Position numbers and translations under genes: made by a program. A stretch of 25,807 nt of DNA from Spirogloea muscicola (taxonomy: Eukaryota > Streptophyta > Zygnematophyceae > Spirogloeales > Spirogloeaceae), in NCBI GenBank assembly GCA_009602725.1, contig WELB01000156.1, positions 310,428-336,234 of the forward strand. Direction: 5' to 3'. The notes under the pieces were generated by a model. It searched no databases and had not been told where the DNA came from. It saw nothing but the letters and a program-made list of their open reading frames with translations. Position 1 is the first letter of the stretch, and every line of letters begins with the position of its first letter. Shown here in pieces: positions 1-10,922 of this stretch.

Positions 1-123
1 CCAAGCCCCCCTTAAACCCCCGGACCCCCCTCCCGATCTTCAGCGCAGCCCAGCCCTGGCTGGCTCTTGCACCGCGGCTGGGGCATCCTGTGCCGACTCG
101 GCGTTGTGCGTCCGATTGCGCAG

Positions 124-164
124 GCAACAAGATCGTCGTCGTTGAGAACCTGGGCGCCACCGAG
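124..164 (+). CDS. Isolated exon resembling U2 snRNP protein A' (leucine-rich repeat)
   Basis: A 41-base candidate exon lies between an AG acceptor (122-123) and a GTGAGG donor (165). With a G supplied by the preceding exon it reads GNKIVVVENLGATE. Plant U2A' has GNKIPVIENLGATE at the end of its first leucine-rich repeat, so the likeness is high but short. U2A' binds U2B'' and U2 snRNA stem-loop IV in the spliceosome. The next expected exon (DQFD followed by a further repeat) was not found downstream; TBCA exons follow instead. It could be a displaced fragment, an exon of a gene whose intron holds TBCA, an assembly join, or chance. Identity rests on 14 residues. Confidence 0.4.
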
Positions 165-266
165 GTGAGGGTTTCGCCACCTCTTTGCCACCATCTCTCC
201 TGGTCGCAACGAGCAGCCGCGACTGCAGTGCCGGCATGGCCGCCGCTCGGATTGATGTGGGGCTGA

Positions 267-298
<32 letters not shown>
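267..298. repeat. (CGG)n trinucleotide repeat
   Basis: About ten uninterrupted CGG/GCG units lie directly upstream of the acceptor of the first TBCA exon. Seen directly. Confidence 0.85.
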
Positions 299-302
299 GC
301 AG

Positions 303-804
303 GAGGGGGTGGTGGCAGAGTCCAAGCAGATGGTGCCGGACGCGGCGCGGCGGCTGGCCGCAGCGCTTGCCGACCTGCGCGCCGCGCTGGTCAGCCCCGG
401 AACTCCTGTGTCCGCCTCGCTCCCTCTTTGGTCGGGAATCAGAGTCAGGGGTCCAGAGTTGCCTTAAATCCCGGCCCGTGATTGTACTGCCATGGCTACG
501 AAGTCACGGCCGTGGGACTGCTGCCGCAGCCGTCAGGTGGCTGCGGCGGATTGTGCAGTGGCCTGGATTTGGTTCTGAGCCGCATCTGCCGAGCTGCGCT
601 GGCCCTCGCCTTTAGGGTTTAGAATTAGGTTCACTGGGAATGGGTTTAGGTTATTAGGCTTTAAGGGTTCAGGTTCGTTTCACCCATGTGGGCGGTGGGC
701 ACTGCCAGGAGCAGGCGGAGGCCGACGAGGCCGCGGCGGCGTCCGACGAGGCCAGCGCTGCTCGGGAGGTCGTGGCCGAGGTCGAGCCTGTTGTCAGCTC
801 CTGA
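303..804 (+). CDS. TBCA: Tubulin-folding cofactor A, 3' half (partial)
   Basis: Two exons, 303-389 and 709-804, join in phase 0 and end at TGA 802-804, giving 60 C-terminal residues. TBCA is a small three-helix-bundle chaperone (about 110 residues) that captures beta-tubulin after release from the chaperonin CCT. The stretch VAESKQMVPDAARRL matches the plant signature of the second helix (AESRMMVPDCHKRL). The ALADL motif follows, then an acidic Ala/Glu-rich tail ending in EPVVSS. The first half (helix 1 and the acidic loop) is absent between 1 and 302, so 5' exons lie outside the window or are lost. A (CGG)n tract abuts the first acceptor and a telomere-like tract lies in the intron. Family call is fairly firm; gene integrity is not. 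Confidence 0.65.
606..675. repeat. Degenerate interstitial telomere-like tract (TTTAGGG)
   Basis: Within the TBCA intron (390-708) there is one perfect TTTAGGG followed by several decayed units with one- or two-base changes, all in the G-rich orientation on the plus strand. TTTAGGG is the land-plant and common green-algal telomere unit. Confidence 0.6.
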
Positions 805-1261
805 CGCCCACGCCTGGCCGAAACGTAGTGCCGGAGGTCACATTGGCCGCGCTTCACTGCCATTGCGACATGGGAGACTGCAGACTGAGGAGCCAAGTGC
901 AGGCTGGCACGGTGCTGTCCAAACGTCCCAGAGATAGATACCGTCGACTGGCGCCCTCTGCAGCAAGTCAATGTTAGCATGAGAGATGAGAGAGCAGTTA
1001 GACATGCAGGCTGAGAGATCCTTTCCGCACTCAAGATTGCGCTTAGGCATACGGTAATCTGGCACACAGCCGGTAAGAGGCCGCCGACCAGCTGCCAAAC
1101 CACCAGACTCCAGATCTCTATCTCACATTGCACAGAGACGAGGGCCAAACGTAAGACATGCGTCCAGTGCAGCCCTGCGGCCAGGCCCCACGACCATGCG
1201 CCAAGCTTTTATTCAACTGCCGCCAGGGCAGGGGTTGCTGTGGTCGGGGCGTCACCGCATT
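805..1261. other. Intergenic region between convergent TBCA and MED16
   Basis: No exon could be supported here. It should hold the 3' untranslated ends of TBCA (+) and MED16 (-). On the minus strand an AATAAA lies near 1210. I did not see the algal TGTAA signal in the expected orientation for either gene. Confidence 0.5.
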
Positions 1262-1390
1262 GCCACGAAGCGACATGGGGCAAAAGCTTGCAAAGCACGC
1301 AGCATGCCGACCACTTCATCCGCAGTACCGCTCGTAGGCCTTGCCAGCACGCAGTGCTGGCAACAGCCTGTGATGCTGTCTTGCGGCCAT
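1262..1390 (-). pseudogene. Decayed tandem copy of the MED16 last exon
   Basis: This stretch aligns with 1457-1578, inside the genuine MED16 terminal exon, at an offset of about 190 bases. Shared blocks include CATGGGGCA, GCTTGCAAAGC, AGTGCTGGCAACAGC and TGATGCTGTCT. Read on the minus strand in the equivalent frame, the start is still recognisable (TASQAVAST versus TASLAVAST). Small insertions and substitutions then remove the CPMCGG zinc-binding pair and the end of the protein. It lies just past the real stop codon, so it is in the MED16 3' untranslated or downstream region. An alternative terminal exon is possible but unlikely because the conserved cysteines are lost. Confidence 0.7.
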
Positions 1391-1430
1391 TCTCAAGTGG
1401 CTGCCAGCCCAGCAGTTGCTGTGCTTGCTG

Positions 1431-4400
1431 TTACCGCAAGGCCATCCAGTGGCCGCCGCACATGGGGCAGCTGCTTGCAAAGCGTGCGGCCCACCACTTA
1501 AGCCGCAGCATCGCCTCTGTGCCCTTGGCGCCGGGCTCAGTGCTGGCAACAGCTAGTGATGCTGTCTGCCGACCGCACTGCATGCACTGCAGGAACAGAA
1601 CCCAAGATGATCTATGAAGTAAAACCATTATCAAGTTTCCTCTGTATACCATGCGCTGGAAGCTCCGCTTAGCCACTAGCGCTTGGCTGAATGTCGAAGC
1701 GTTGCCTGCCGCAAGTCATTTATGAGGGGTTCAGCTCTCACGACTTACCATGTGCCACGTCTCATGCGGGACCCGGCGCCAGGTGGAAGCCACCACATCG
1801 CGCCGGGAGCCCAGGTAGTCCAGGAACTGCAGCCCAAAGCCCTCGTCGGACCGGGTAACGCCCAGCGCTGCGTCACGCTCCGCATACCGCCGCTTGCGCG
1901 GCCACGTCAGGGCGTTTGGCCAGCCAGTATCTGCAGGCGTGTGCGACTCAGTGCTGTCTCCGTTATGGAGCAGGCTTGCAAGAGCACTATCTCCTGGAGG
2001 CTGCAGCTCGAGCTCGAGCATGAGCAGGCCCGCGGCCTCTGGGCCCGTCGGTCGTGGCAGCTTCTGCATTGTCAACAGGGTCAGGGCTGAACATCTGGGT
2101 TCATGCTGTGCAGGGGCTGAAAGCTGAGGGTACGGACGACCAGCATGAGCAGCCAGCTAGCGCCATAAGCCAATGATAGCCTGACGTCAGCCTTGAATGC
2201 AATTTGCAATTTGCTGGGCGGGTATGTCAGCAGAGGCGGATAATATGCCGACAAGTGCTAGACAACATTACATGCAAGATAACGAGGACTGACTTGAGGG
2301 GCTTAAGATTTTGAAGTACGTACATGCTGGTGCGGGCCAATGGTGGCCTCTATGAGCTCTGGGGGCACGTTGACCTGCCCGTCGCAGTAGTGCAACCCAA
2401 TTGCAGTCTCGTCGTCGGCCATCGGCTGCGGCGGCAGCGGCAGCGTCGACAGGCCCGATGTGCGCTTGTTGAGGTCCATCACCACCAAGAAGAGGACCTT
2501 GATCTGCAAGCAGAATACGGGGTGAAGACGCTGGCATTGAGAACCTCAAAGTCAGGACAATCAGGACGATGGCCAACTGCCCATTCAAGCCGAAGCAAGT
2601 ATCAGCACAATTGACTGAAGTGAACTATTAGCAGGCGAGCCGGCCAAGTGATCAAGCAGAATGGGGAGCAACCACAGACAACGCGGGCCCACAGCTTAGA
2701 CTTCTGAATACCGATTGAAAAATGGTCAGTACCTCCTCCGGCGTGTAGCCCTGGCCCCCATTGCCAGCACCCAGCCGCAAAGTCCTCCCGCTCACTTCCT
2801 CAACCGTAATACCAATGCCTGCCGCCTTAGCCTGCAGATGGGGTGGTGGATTCCGCTTCACAAAGACCAGCGAGAAGAGCAGGACCTGGCACAGCCTGCC
2901 GGCCACCATAAAGAAGCACAACAGCTGTTGTCAGCTTTGTTAGCCATGTCCATCTACAATCGTAAACAAAAGCTACCAGAGAATCAGCCAGGCAAATGCT
3001 CATTGAGGATAGGAAAGAATGTGCCGGCAAAGAACAGGACATTCTTAATAACCAGTATCATTGACAGCACTCATGCTTGACCCTCAACACCTTCCAGCAG
3101 AATCTGACTTGCTGGACCTCGATTTCTGCATTCGGAGCTGACTGTGACTTTCAAGCCAACAAGGGCAGGAGCTAAAAACGTGTAAGACGAGACCGCCATT
3201 AAGACGAGATCAGCAGCCCCTGCCTAATGGTACTATGATTGACCTATAATCTGGACAGCAGAAACTCATGGTAGTTGCTCAGAATCTGGAACCATGTGCC
3301 AGCACCCGGTACCTCTGCAGAAAGTGGCGGTCTCCCACAAGACGCACTCCAGGAACCTGGGGGAAGGTGGAGGCCTTCACTGACAGCACAGGCGGCTGCT
3401 GCCCAGCAGACCCTGCAGCACTGCCAGCATCGCCTCCCAAGCTTGCCAATGTCGCCGTCCCTGCAGGATTTATCATTCTTTGAGATAGTGTCTAGTGCTC
3501 TTCCAAAGCGCCTGCAGCAATGTCACATCTCACTGGTACTTGCGCTGGTGGAACTGGGACGGCTGCATGCATTCGGCAACTCTCATCACTCGGCAGAATT
3601 TGTGTAAATTGTAAAGTTGCAGAAGCTGACTGAAGTACAAGCTTCACCTGACGAGGTCGAGCGCTCAGGCACCGCCGGGCCACCACCCAGGGCATTGGCA
3701 GCCCTCTCAGAGCTGCTCTGGCTACCCTCGGAGGCTGCGCTAGCTCCTCCTGCCGCCGCGCTCTTGCTGACCTGCTGCATGCGTGCAATGTTCTTGCAGA
3801 AGTTGGCCGAGCGCCGCAGTCGTATGAGGAGGTACAGCGTCAGGTCAAAGATGACGTCGACGTAAGCCTGCAGCCAACGGCCAGAATCAGCCTGGAGGAC
3901 TAACTCTGTAACTGTATATGCCCAATTTAGAGTAACCTCCAAGACAACTTGGAGCCAACAATTACAACCTGAGAGCTGCACATTGGGGCACCCAGAGTCC
4001 AGTATAGCATTCCATCAAAGTTAGCATTTCATCTACCTTGAAGTCCCTAACATGCATGTAAAGCCTGCGGAGCAAAGTTGAGCATTCGAACGCCAGTACG
4101 TCCTTCATTGAGTTGCGGTAATGCCTCACATGCATAATGGGCGTGGCTGCAGGGTCGGTGACCATGGCATCGCTGCCGAGCTGCTGCTGCTGCTCTTGGC
4201 TGGCCTGCCAGGGCCGCTCGAGCAGCGATGCGTTGTTGGTGAGCGACGCCTCCACACCGCGGAACGCCTGGCTCAGCAGCAACCGAGCCTGCATGTCCAG
4301 CATCACCGCCTGCGCGTCCGCTGCCTCGGTCGCTTCCAGCACCTTGCACTTCACGCTATCCAGCAGCTGCGTGTCCAATATACTTAAGCTTAAAGCTCGA

Positions 4401-7400
4401 TGTCGGGTTTAAGTCCTCTTTTAACAAAGTGCATACTTAGTTGCGAGCTGCCAATCTGCAAAGCACAGCCTGCCAGGTGGCACACAACATCGGCAGTATG
4501 TCCTCTACAAGTATCAGATGTAGCAAGTTCCAAAACTCTGAAGCACAAGCCTAACTGAAGCCTAACTCCCGCCTTAGTCCTAGTTGATTGCACTGCACTT
4601 ACTGGTGCATAGTGGAGGCGATGTTGTATAGTGGGAAGCGCATGGAAGCTGGCATCAAGGATGGCCAGCACCAATGTCAGCGACACTGCAAACACCCATG
4701 ATGGCTTGCTCAAGCGTGGGAGCAAACTGGCGCATAGCTAATTTGTCAGGGTTTTGAGCTAAGAGTCCAGGGTTTTCAAGTAGGGACATCACAGTAGCTG
4801 CAGCTAAGACATGCCTTGCTCATGACTGGCCCCCTGCCACCTGGATAATAGTCTGCTAGTGATGCTGGTGACCTCGACCTGCATCTACTTCGCACATACA
4901 AGTGAGAGACTTCCTGCAACATCTACACAAGTGCATCTTATGCAGATGTGCGAATATGTATACTCATTGATACCTGCTTTTTCATCAGCAGATGAAAGAA
5001 TGGCAGCAACAACGTCCCACCACTGGCTGCCTGTCACCAGGCTCCACCAGACCCTGTATGTCATCACATAACGGAGCCGGGGTGCGAAAGACCATCAATA
5101 CTACTACTAGTCAATCTGAGACTTGACTGGAACTAAGCAGCTAAACTTCCTGACATGTGCAGGACTTATAAACGCTAAAGCTCATGCTCCACAGACAGCT
5201 CAGAAGATACAATTATATAGTGAGAGACCTGCACGTGCAGAATTAAGGAAGGGTTACGTAGGACAACAACAGCCTTGCACCTGTCTACCAGGTGCTGCAC
5301 CAGCAGCGAGGCTCTGGCCCTGCCGCTGCCTATGGAGGTCGCTGCGGTGGCCTCAAGACGGCAGGGTGTCCTCCAGATGCGCAGGGTGCTCTCCGCCTCG
5401 GCCTCGCTGCCGCTGCCAGCTCGCCAGGTGGCGGCAAGGCAGGCTCCGTTTGGGGCAAACGCCAGCTGCGGCGAGCCGGCGTTGCCACCGCCGTCATCAA
5501 GACCAAGCCGCCCAAGGTGCTCCAGGCCAACCCCCGTCAGCACGTGGGCGCCGCAGGCCGGCAGCGACACTGCGAGCTCGACTCCCAATAACGAGAACCC
5601 CAGCCAACCCGGCACCCGCACCAAATCCACAGCGCCTCCTTCGGCCTGGGAGCAGTGTGCCTCCATCGTGTGGCTCGCCGTGCACGTCCATACACTTGCC
5701 TACAGCAGAATAAGGAACTAGGCATGACCTGATGGAGCAATGCTGATGCTGTAACAAGCCGCTCCAAAGAACTTACTGCTAAGATCGTCACTTGCATTGC
5801 ACTTCTAAAGGTTGGATCATGTTGAGGTATGCAAGGATGGTGGACACCTGCCGATGACTGACCTGGGGCAGCGCGACCGGCGTTCCAGCCTCGAAGAAGC
5901 GGTGAATAGAGCCTGCGCGCCGCGACGTCTCCCAACGCTGGACCCTCCACCGGTTGCTGGCCGCGGGCCCATCGCCAGTGCCGCCGCTGCTGGGGCCTTT
6001 GGCTGTGGCTGACGAGCTTGCATGGGAGAGCCCACCTGGCATGCAACATCAACAGACTGTGTCCTCAATAGATGGGCCAACAAGGTGTTTAGCATTGCCA
6101 CTGAGCAAAAGGTCTAAGCTCAGTGCATGAAGACCTGGAAGGCCAAAACCTCGTCGTTTCCATGATATATATAATATATATTCCATACACCATTTATATT
6201 CCATGATATACAATATAATGAGTTATAGTGCAAGCCCCAAGAAATCAATCGTCCAAGATCAACCACAGCTGTGACCAGCAGACTCAACCACAGCAGTAGT
6301 ACCTTCCGCAAGCAGTGTGACAAGAGCCGTGCCGGGGCGCGTGGGGTCCATGGCAACTGCCACAATCCTCTGCTCGGCGCACCCGCCGGCGAAGGCGTTG
6401 AGGTGCGACACAGGCATGCAGACGAACATTGGGGGCCCCTTTCGCCGGGCCCTCTCCATGCCAGCGGCAGCGGCGGGGCTGCCACCGAGCATGGATGTCC
6501 GGCCAGGCTGGAAGCTGGACGAGCCCATGAGCAGGTGAGCGGCAACCGGGGACACGCCGAGATACACGGACGCCGAGAGGAGGCCGCCGACACCGATGCC
6601 GCGGGGGTCGCAGGCCAGCGGGCCCTGCTGCAGTGGGCCGCCGCCGCTGCTGCCGGGGGGCTCGATGCTGGGAGCGACCTCAAAGGTGACGACGGTGGCC
6701 GGCTGCCCCGCCGGCACGACCGCCACCATCAGCAGGCCGCCCGACGTCACGGCGCCGTCGGCTGCGAGCAGGCCCGCCGTCCCCGAGCCCAGCGAGGTCG
6801 GATATGATGCACCCCAGGCAGAGGTGCCGCCGGCGGGCGCCGGGAACTGCTGCCACGTGAGCCCCACCAAGCCGGATGCGAGGACTGTCAGGACGCACAG
6901 CAGGCCGCCTCGTGGCCACCTGGCTGGCCCGTCCCAGCAGCACAAGAACCTTGTCAGGAAGGCCATATACCCTAGAATCTAAACCCCCCTAAACCCTAAA
7001 CCTTAAACCCTAAACCCCTAGACTACTGGATTCTAAAGCCCGAGCCATAGACTCGAACCCGACCGCGTCCACTTTGTCCAGCTCGAGTAGCTGGGCAGGC
7101 AGCTCCTAGCTACTAGGCAAACAGTCAATACGAATTCTAGTCTTCTTGTATCGATATTAATAGCATCCAAATTTTGAAGCTGACACGCTGAGCAGAAAGC
7201 TCAAGCCAAAACGGGCTTGGCAAAGCGGATTATCTTACTGGAGGTGCGAGGGTCCTTAGCAAGGAACCGTTCCTCGTACACCAGTGGCTCAGGCTCCCCA
7301 TTAGCTACCGGGGATTCGCTCCAGCGGTACTGCATCAAGCGAGAATATAACAATGAGTTAGTGGCTCACCTCACTCCTCATACTCCATCATAAAATCAGG

Positions 7401-8955
7401 AGGTGGTGTAAGAATGTAATAACTGACAACTTGGGTACTTAGGCAAGTTCTGCAGCTGTTTGCAGGCAACAGCAAGCTATAGAGATAACATCTGGAGACG
7501 AAATTGTGAGGTTGACGAATGATTATCTTTGAGAGATGGCAGGGCTTCACATAAATGATTGCTCTGACGTGCAATGGGGTAGGCTTTCTTGGCGGCAGTT
7601 CGTGTATACAGGCTCAAAGTGTCAGAATCTCTTCATATCATGGAAGAAGTTGGGCTTGACAAGTGGCATACAGGCGACGGGCCAGCGAGCCACTTGACGA
7701 CCAGCGCACGCTCCTGCTGCCAGCTGTGGACGAGGCGCCAGGAATTCACAGCGCGCGCCCCATAAACTGGCCCCTGGCATGGAATGCGCAAGTAGGCTGC
7801 TCTGAGCACACAGATGGCGGCCCCTTCCAGTTGCTGTTTCCACAGCTCTCTGAGCAGATGAGCAAATGCTGCATCGTGCAGCTAAGATACCAGTGGCATG
7901 AACAAATGATTAGCACAAGCTTAGAAACAGCAGAAGTCTTGATCCAAAACTTTCATCCCTGACACCAAACCCGTCGCAGATTCTGCTTAACCCTTGTGAT
8001 TGATGAGGTGAAGCATGCTGTGCTGGCCATCCACTTGAGGGCTTCAACCACCAGGAGGGACCTGCCACTTGAGGTCTAGGGATTGGGCTTAGAATCTGAG
8101 AGTGAGAGTACTTGGCTGTCAGCTGCTGACCTCTGTTGGCTGCATCCAGATGCTGCACCAAGCGTTGTCGTCGACCGCCAGCAGCGCACGAGGGCAGCCC
8201 AGCGGCGACCAGACAAGCGTCTCCATGTGGATGCCCGGCCGCGCTGCGGACAGCCGGCAATCGCGAGAGCAGGCCAACTTCAGCATATGGAAGTACATCT
8301 GGACCCACTGCTAAGAAAAGCATCCTCAGCACCTTAAGTGCGGCTCCTGGTGCAGATATGTGAATGACTACAGCCAGCCACAGGGCGCTCCTGCCAAAAC
8401 ACGTGGGGCTGACAGCAACTCTCACCGGTCGGAACCTGAAGGGTAGTCCTTGCTGTCGGCCGCTCCGGGTCGACTAGATCAATGCAGATACTGAAGGTGA
8501 CCTCCTCCCCGGGCCTGCCGCAACAAGCGCATGGGCGCAGGGACGTCACACAGCGGCACCTTCGTCCCAGCCAGCAGCTGCATTTCTTGAGCAAAATATC
8601 GCCTGACAATGGAAGCACCGCGAAGGAGGAGATGGGGGAAAGAGAGAGCAGGGCTACAATGAAGAGTTTAGTGTCTCAATCTGGCAAAATTCTGGTCATC
8701 AAGATAATTGACGATCAGGGTCCATGTCCAAGGTCAGACTGATCCCCACGTGCGTATGCTCGGCAGCGTGGAAGACGCAATCAAGTTGGTCCAGGGGCAC
8801 CACGCGACGGCGCTGCACACGAGCATCAACTTGGCCATCAGACAGAGCGCAGTCGGGCACTGATGCTGCGGCTCAGAGACCCAGCAAGCTGCAGCGAAAT
8901 CCTCATGCAAATGGCTGCAGAGCAAGACGGCGGTGTCTCGGAGCCGTCTCATCAT
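1431..8955 (-). CDS. MED16: Mediator complex subunit 16 (plant SFR6 type), 17 exons
   Basis: MED16 is a tail-module subunit of Mediator that relays transcription factors to RNA polymerase II in the nucleus; in plants it is SFR6. Exons in transcript order: 8955-8750, 8514-8426, 8243-8131, 7773-7672, 7329-7239, 6923-6303, 6008-5863, 5699-5281, 5053-4974, 4685-4603, 4366-4130, 3867-3648, 3460-3313, 2895-2733, 2503-2324, 2063-1749, 1586-1431. Every junction keeps phase, giving about 1122 residues (Arabidopsis about 1280). Plant MED16 landmarks, in order: SAVAWC, WSPLGCPRALL, KWLAGPSPYRW, GLLAADGAVT, WRVQRWE, WWSLVTGSQWWD, AVMLDMQARLLL, AYVDVIFDL, RLVGDRHFLQRLCQ, GQGYTPEE, MDLNKRTSGL, RPTGPEAAGLL, WPRKRRYAERDAALG, LGSRRDVV. 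The protein ends in two CxxC pairs (CMQC, CPMC) typical of a zinc ribbon. The first half should form a beta-propeller. The start is uncertain: ATG 8955 and ATG 8838 are both in frame, and a further 5' exon is possible. Confidence 0.93.
6158..6222. repeat. AT-rich TA-dinucleotide segment in a MED16 intron
   Basis: The intron 6009-6302 holds a very AT-rich patch in which TTCCATGATATA-like words recur twice among TATA runs. It contrasts sharply with the GC-rich exons. No coding or RNA feature was seen. Confidence 0.6.
6978..7020. repeat. Interstitial telomere-like tract (CCCTAAA)
   Basis: Five or so CCCTAAA-type units, some perfect and others with one base changed or added, lie inside MED16 intron 6924-7238. 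The C-rich strand is on plus, so G-rich TTTAGGG is on the MED16 sense strand. Confidence 0.8.
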
Positions 8956-9329
8956 TACTTCATGGACGCCCTCTGTATGCACCTGGCTGGCTTTCACAGT
9001 CGTTCTTTACATATCAGCAACAGTCTTTCCTTAGTTACTTCAGAGTGGCGGTCTCTAACTGCGGCGGTCGCAGGCAGCGGTCTCTGCGGCAGCTTCCTGC
9101 AGCCGGGCCGGCCATCTAGGCCAAGCCGAGCATGACGCCAAGGAACAGCCGACGCAGGCGAGCCCCCCGTTCGCGGCCACGAAGCACGGCCAGGATTTGA
9201 CCCCTTAACTTTTCATTTGGAGACCATTGGAACTATGGCTGGCGCGGCGTTTACCTGGCGGAGCGGCCGCCATTGCCGGCCGCCGGAGGCCGCTTGCTGG
9301 CGCTCCACGGCGGCGGCGGCGGGAGGCCG
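8956..9329. other. Upstream region of MED16
   Basis: This probably holds the MED16 promoter and 5' leader, and perhaps a further 5' exon on the minus strand (an ATG reading MAGPAAGSCRRDRC starts near 9113, without a clear donor). No TATA box stood out. Nothing else is supported. Confidence 0.35.
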
Positions 9330-9701
9330 ATGTCGATCACCACGCTCGCCTCGCCACCGCCGCCGTCGCCGCAGTCGCTAGTGCCCAGCGGCGGGCCCGG
9401 CGAGGCGTCCGGCGCCATCTGGCGCGCGCCGGGGCTTCACATCGCAGCGGCAGCTGGGATTGGGGCCCTCGTCGGGAGGCCACTGCGGTGCATGACCTCT
9501 CGCGCACCGAGCACTGGCAAGCTCTACGACGACGACCACAGCCGCAAAGCTTGCTGTGAGCAAGCCTCCGCCAGCACCGCCGCTGCCGCTGCCGCCGCAG
9601 CCGCCGCCGTCGCCGCCGCCGCCAGAGGAAGTGCAAGGCCTAGGGTTAGGGCTAGACCCCGTGCTTGCACCTCGAGCGATGTCCTGAGTGCGTCCTGGTA
9701 G
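9330..9701 (+). CDS. Unidentified Ala/Pro-rich ORF (doubtful)
   Basis: A 123-residue open frame runs from ATG 9330 to TAG 9701. It opens with a Pro/Ser-rich stretch (LASPPPPSPQSL), then a short hydrophobic patch (HIAAAAGIGALVG), a charged part (KLYDDDHSRK), and an alanine run encoded by a GCC repeat (9568-9626). I recognise no family. The opposite strand is also open because of base composition, so this may be a chance frame or one exon of a larger gene running away from MED16. Function unknown. Confidence 0.2.
   Translation: MSITTLASPPPPSPQSLVPSGGPGEASGAIWRAPGLHIAAAAGIGALVGRPLRCMTSRAPSTGKLYDDDHSRKACCEQASASTAAAAAAAAAAVAAAARGSARPRVRARPRACTSSDVLSASW
9568..9626. repeat. (GCC)n-rich imperfect trinucleotide repeat
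   Basis: Imperfect GCC/GCT/GTC triplets encode poly-alanine in the doubtful plus-strand ORF and arginine-rich peptides on minus. Confidence 0.7.
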
Positions 9702-9734
9702 ACTTCCGTGCTAGCCTTCGTTTCCTACCACTTT

Positions 9735-9912
9735 CTTTCTTGTACATTCCTTTGGGCTGGCCTCTCCTAGCCAACAATTAAATTTGGCCGCGTTTGCTTT
9801 TCTCTTGTGAAGAAAGATCTCTTCCAGTAAGGTCTCCCTTTCAATGTTTTGCGCACCGCGCGCCTTCTCTCTTCCAGTAGAGGGCGCTGGCTGTGATTGA
9901 CCAGGCCAGAAG
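9735..9912 (+). mobile_element. Repeat element copy A (related to 17870-18012)
   Basis: It opens with TTCTTGTACATTCC and GGGCTGGCC (9754-9762), as does the second copy (TTCTTGTTCATTCC, GGGCTGGCC). It also carries the 16-mer CTTCCAGTAGAGGGCG (9871-9886), whose exact reverse complement lies at 17935-17950; the likeness continues as GCTGTGA. A second CTTCCAGTA occurs near 9822. It looks like a decayed member of a small non-autonomous foldback or MITE-like family. No transposase is present. Ends and target-site duplications were not resolved. Confidence 0.5.
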
Positions 9913-9969
9913 AAGTGCTCGCCCATAGAGAAGAGGGGCTGGCAAAGAAGTGGCTCTCCCAATGGGTAG

Positions 9970-10210
9970 ACTAGCTGCCGGAAAACGATCCCCCTGACGA
10001 AAGCCGGAGGCCGCAGCGAGAGCACGGCCAGCACGCAGATGCAAGGTGTGGGCCATGGACCGCTGGAGGGAGACGGACAAGCGCATACAATATACATGAG
10101 CCCACGAGCCAGCCTGAAGAGGCCATGGCAGAACGGGGGAGGATGGACCACTCATTAGTTACGAGTGAGGAGCCGCAAATAAGACAAACTAGCTGCCGGA
10201 AAACTATCCC
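9970..10210. repeat. Direct repeat ACTAGCTGCCGGAAAAC, two copies
   Basis: The word ACTAGCTGCCGGAAAAC followed by one variable base and ATCCC occurs near 9970 and again near 10188, about 219 bases apart, in the same orientation. On the minus strand both copies read FRQLV. Flanking sequence is only weakly alike, so this is a decayed tandem repeat or part of a larger dispersed repeat. Confidence 0.55.
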
Positions 10211-10710
10211 TGTAGGGAGCCCTCGACCCACTTCGAAGAAGCTACTTGTCCGTTGATAATACGTGGCAGCACACGATATCGCCACGTATACTGCCACTTG
10301 GGGAGATCTAGAACCGCCTCGCGTGGTCAGGCGCCCCTTAAAACAACAAACGAATACACACAATGCGGCCCCCCTCAAACCCTGACCCCCTTCAACGATA
10401 AACCCCCCAAACCCGACTTCCTAAACCCCGAACCCACGTCTTGACATGTTTCCTTTACCAGACGATTTTGACATCAACCACATTGCGTACCGTTACCCGA
10501 CGTCTCTAAACGGCCATCCACTCTCTATTTTGAGAGCTTCTATCCCAAAGCTGCGAATTGTTGCAGGTTAAACACCTGTTATGGATTTGATAGTGCGTTT
10601 GCGCCTGATGGTGTCGTACGAGGTGCTGCTCTCGTTAGAGAGCATTGGGAAGGGGTAAGGTTGCTGGGAAGGGAAGAGGGAGAGGGGGAGAGGGTGATGG
10701 GGAGGGGAAA

Positions 10711-10834
<124 letters not shown>

Positions 10835-10922
10835 GGAGCAGGGTGGCGGGTAAGAATTATGTGCTGTAGGCCAGGCTCCGAGAGAGGACGAAGCAGCAGA
10901 ACTGTGAGCACGAGTAGCAACC

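Noticed and set aside
3617-3865. Plus-strand open frames across MED16 exons
   Set aside because: They are antisense shadows of GC-rich MED16 coding exons.
7030-7090. tRNA-like B box (GGTTCGAGTC on the minus strand)
   Set aside because: The flanking bases do not form a T-arm stem and no A box or acceptor stem could be built.
9711-10378. Overlapping minus-strand frames containing GIVFRQLV
   Set aside because: They coincide with repeats, resemble no protein I know, and have no splice or codon support.
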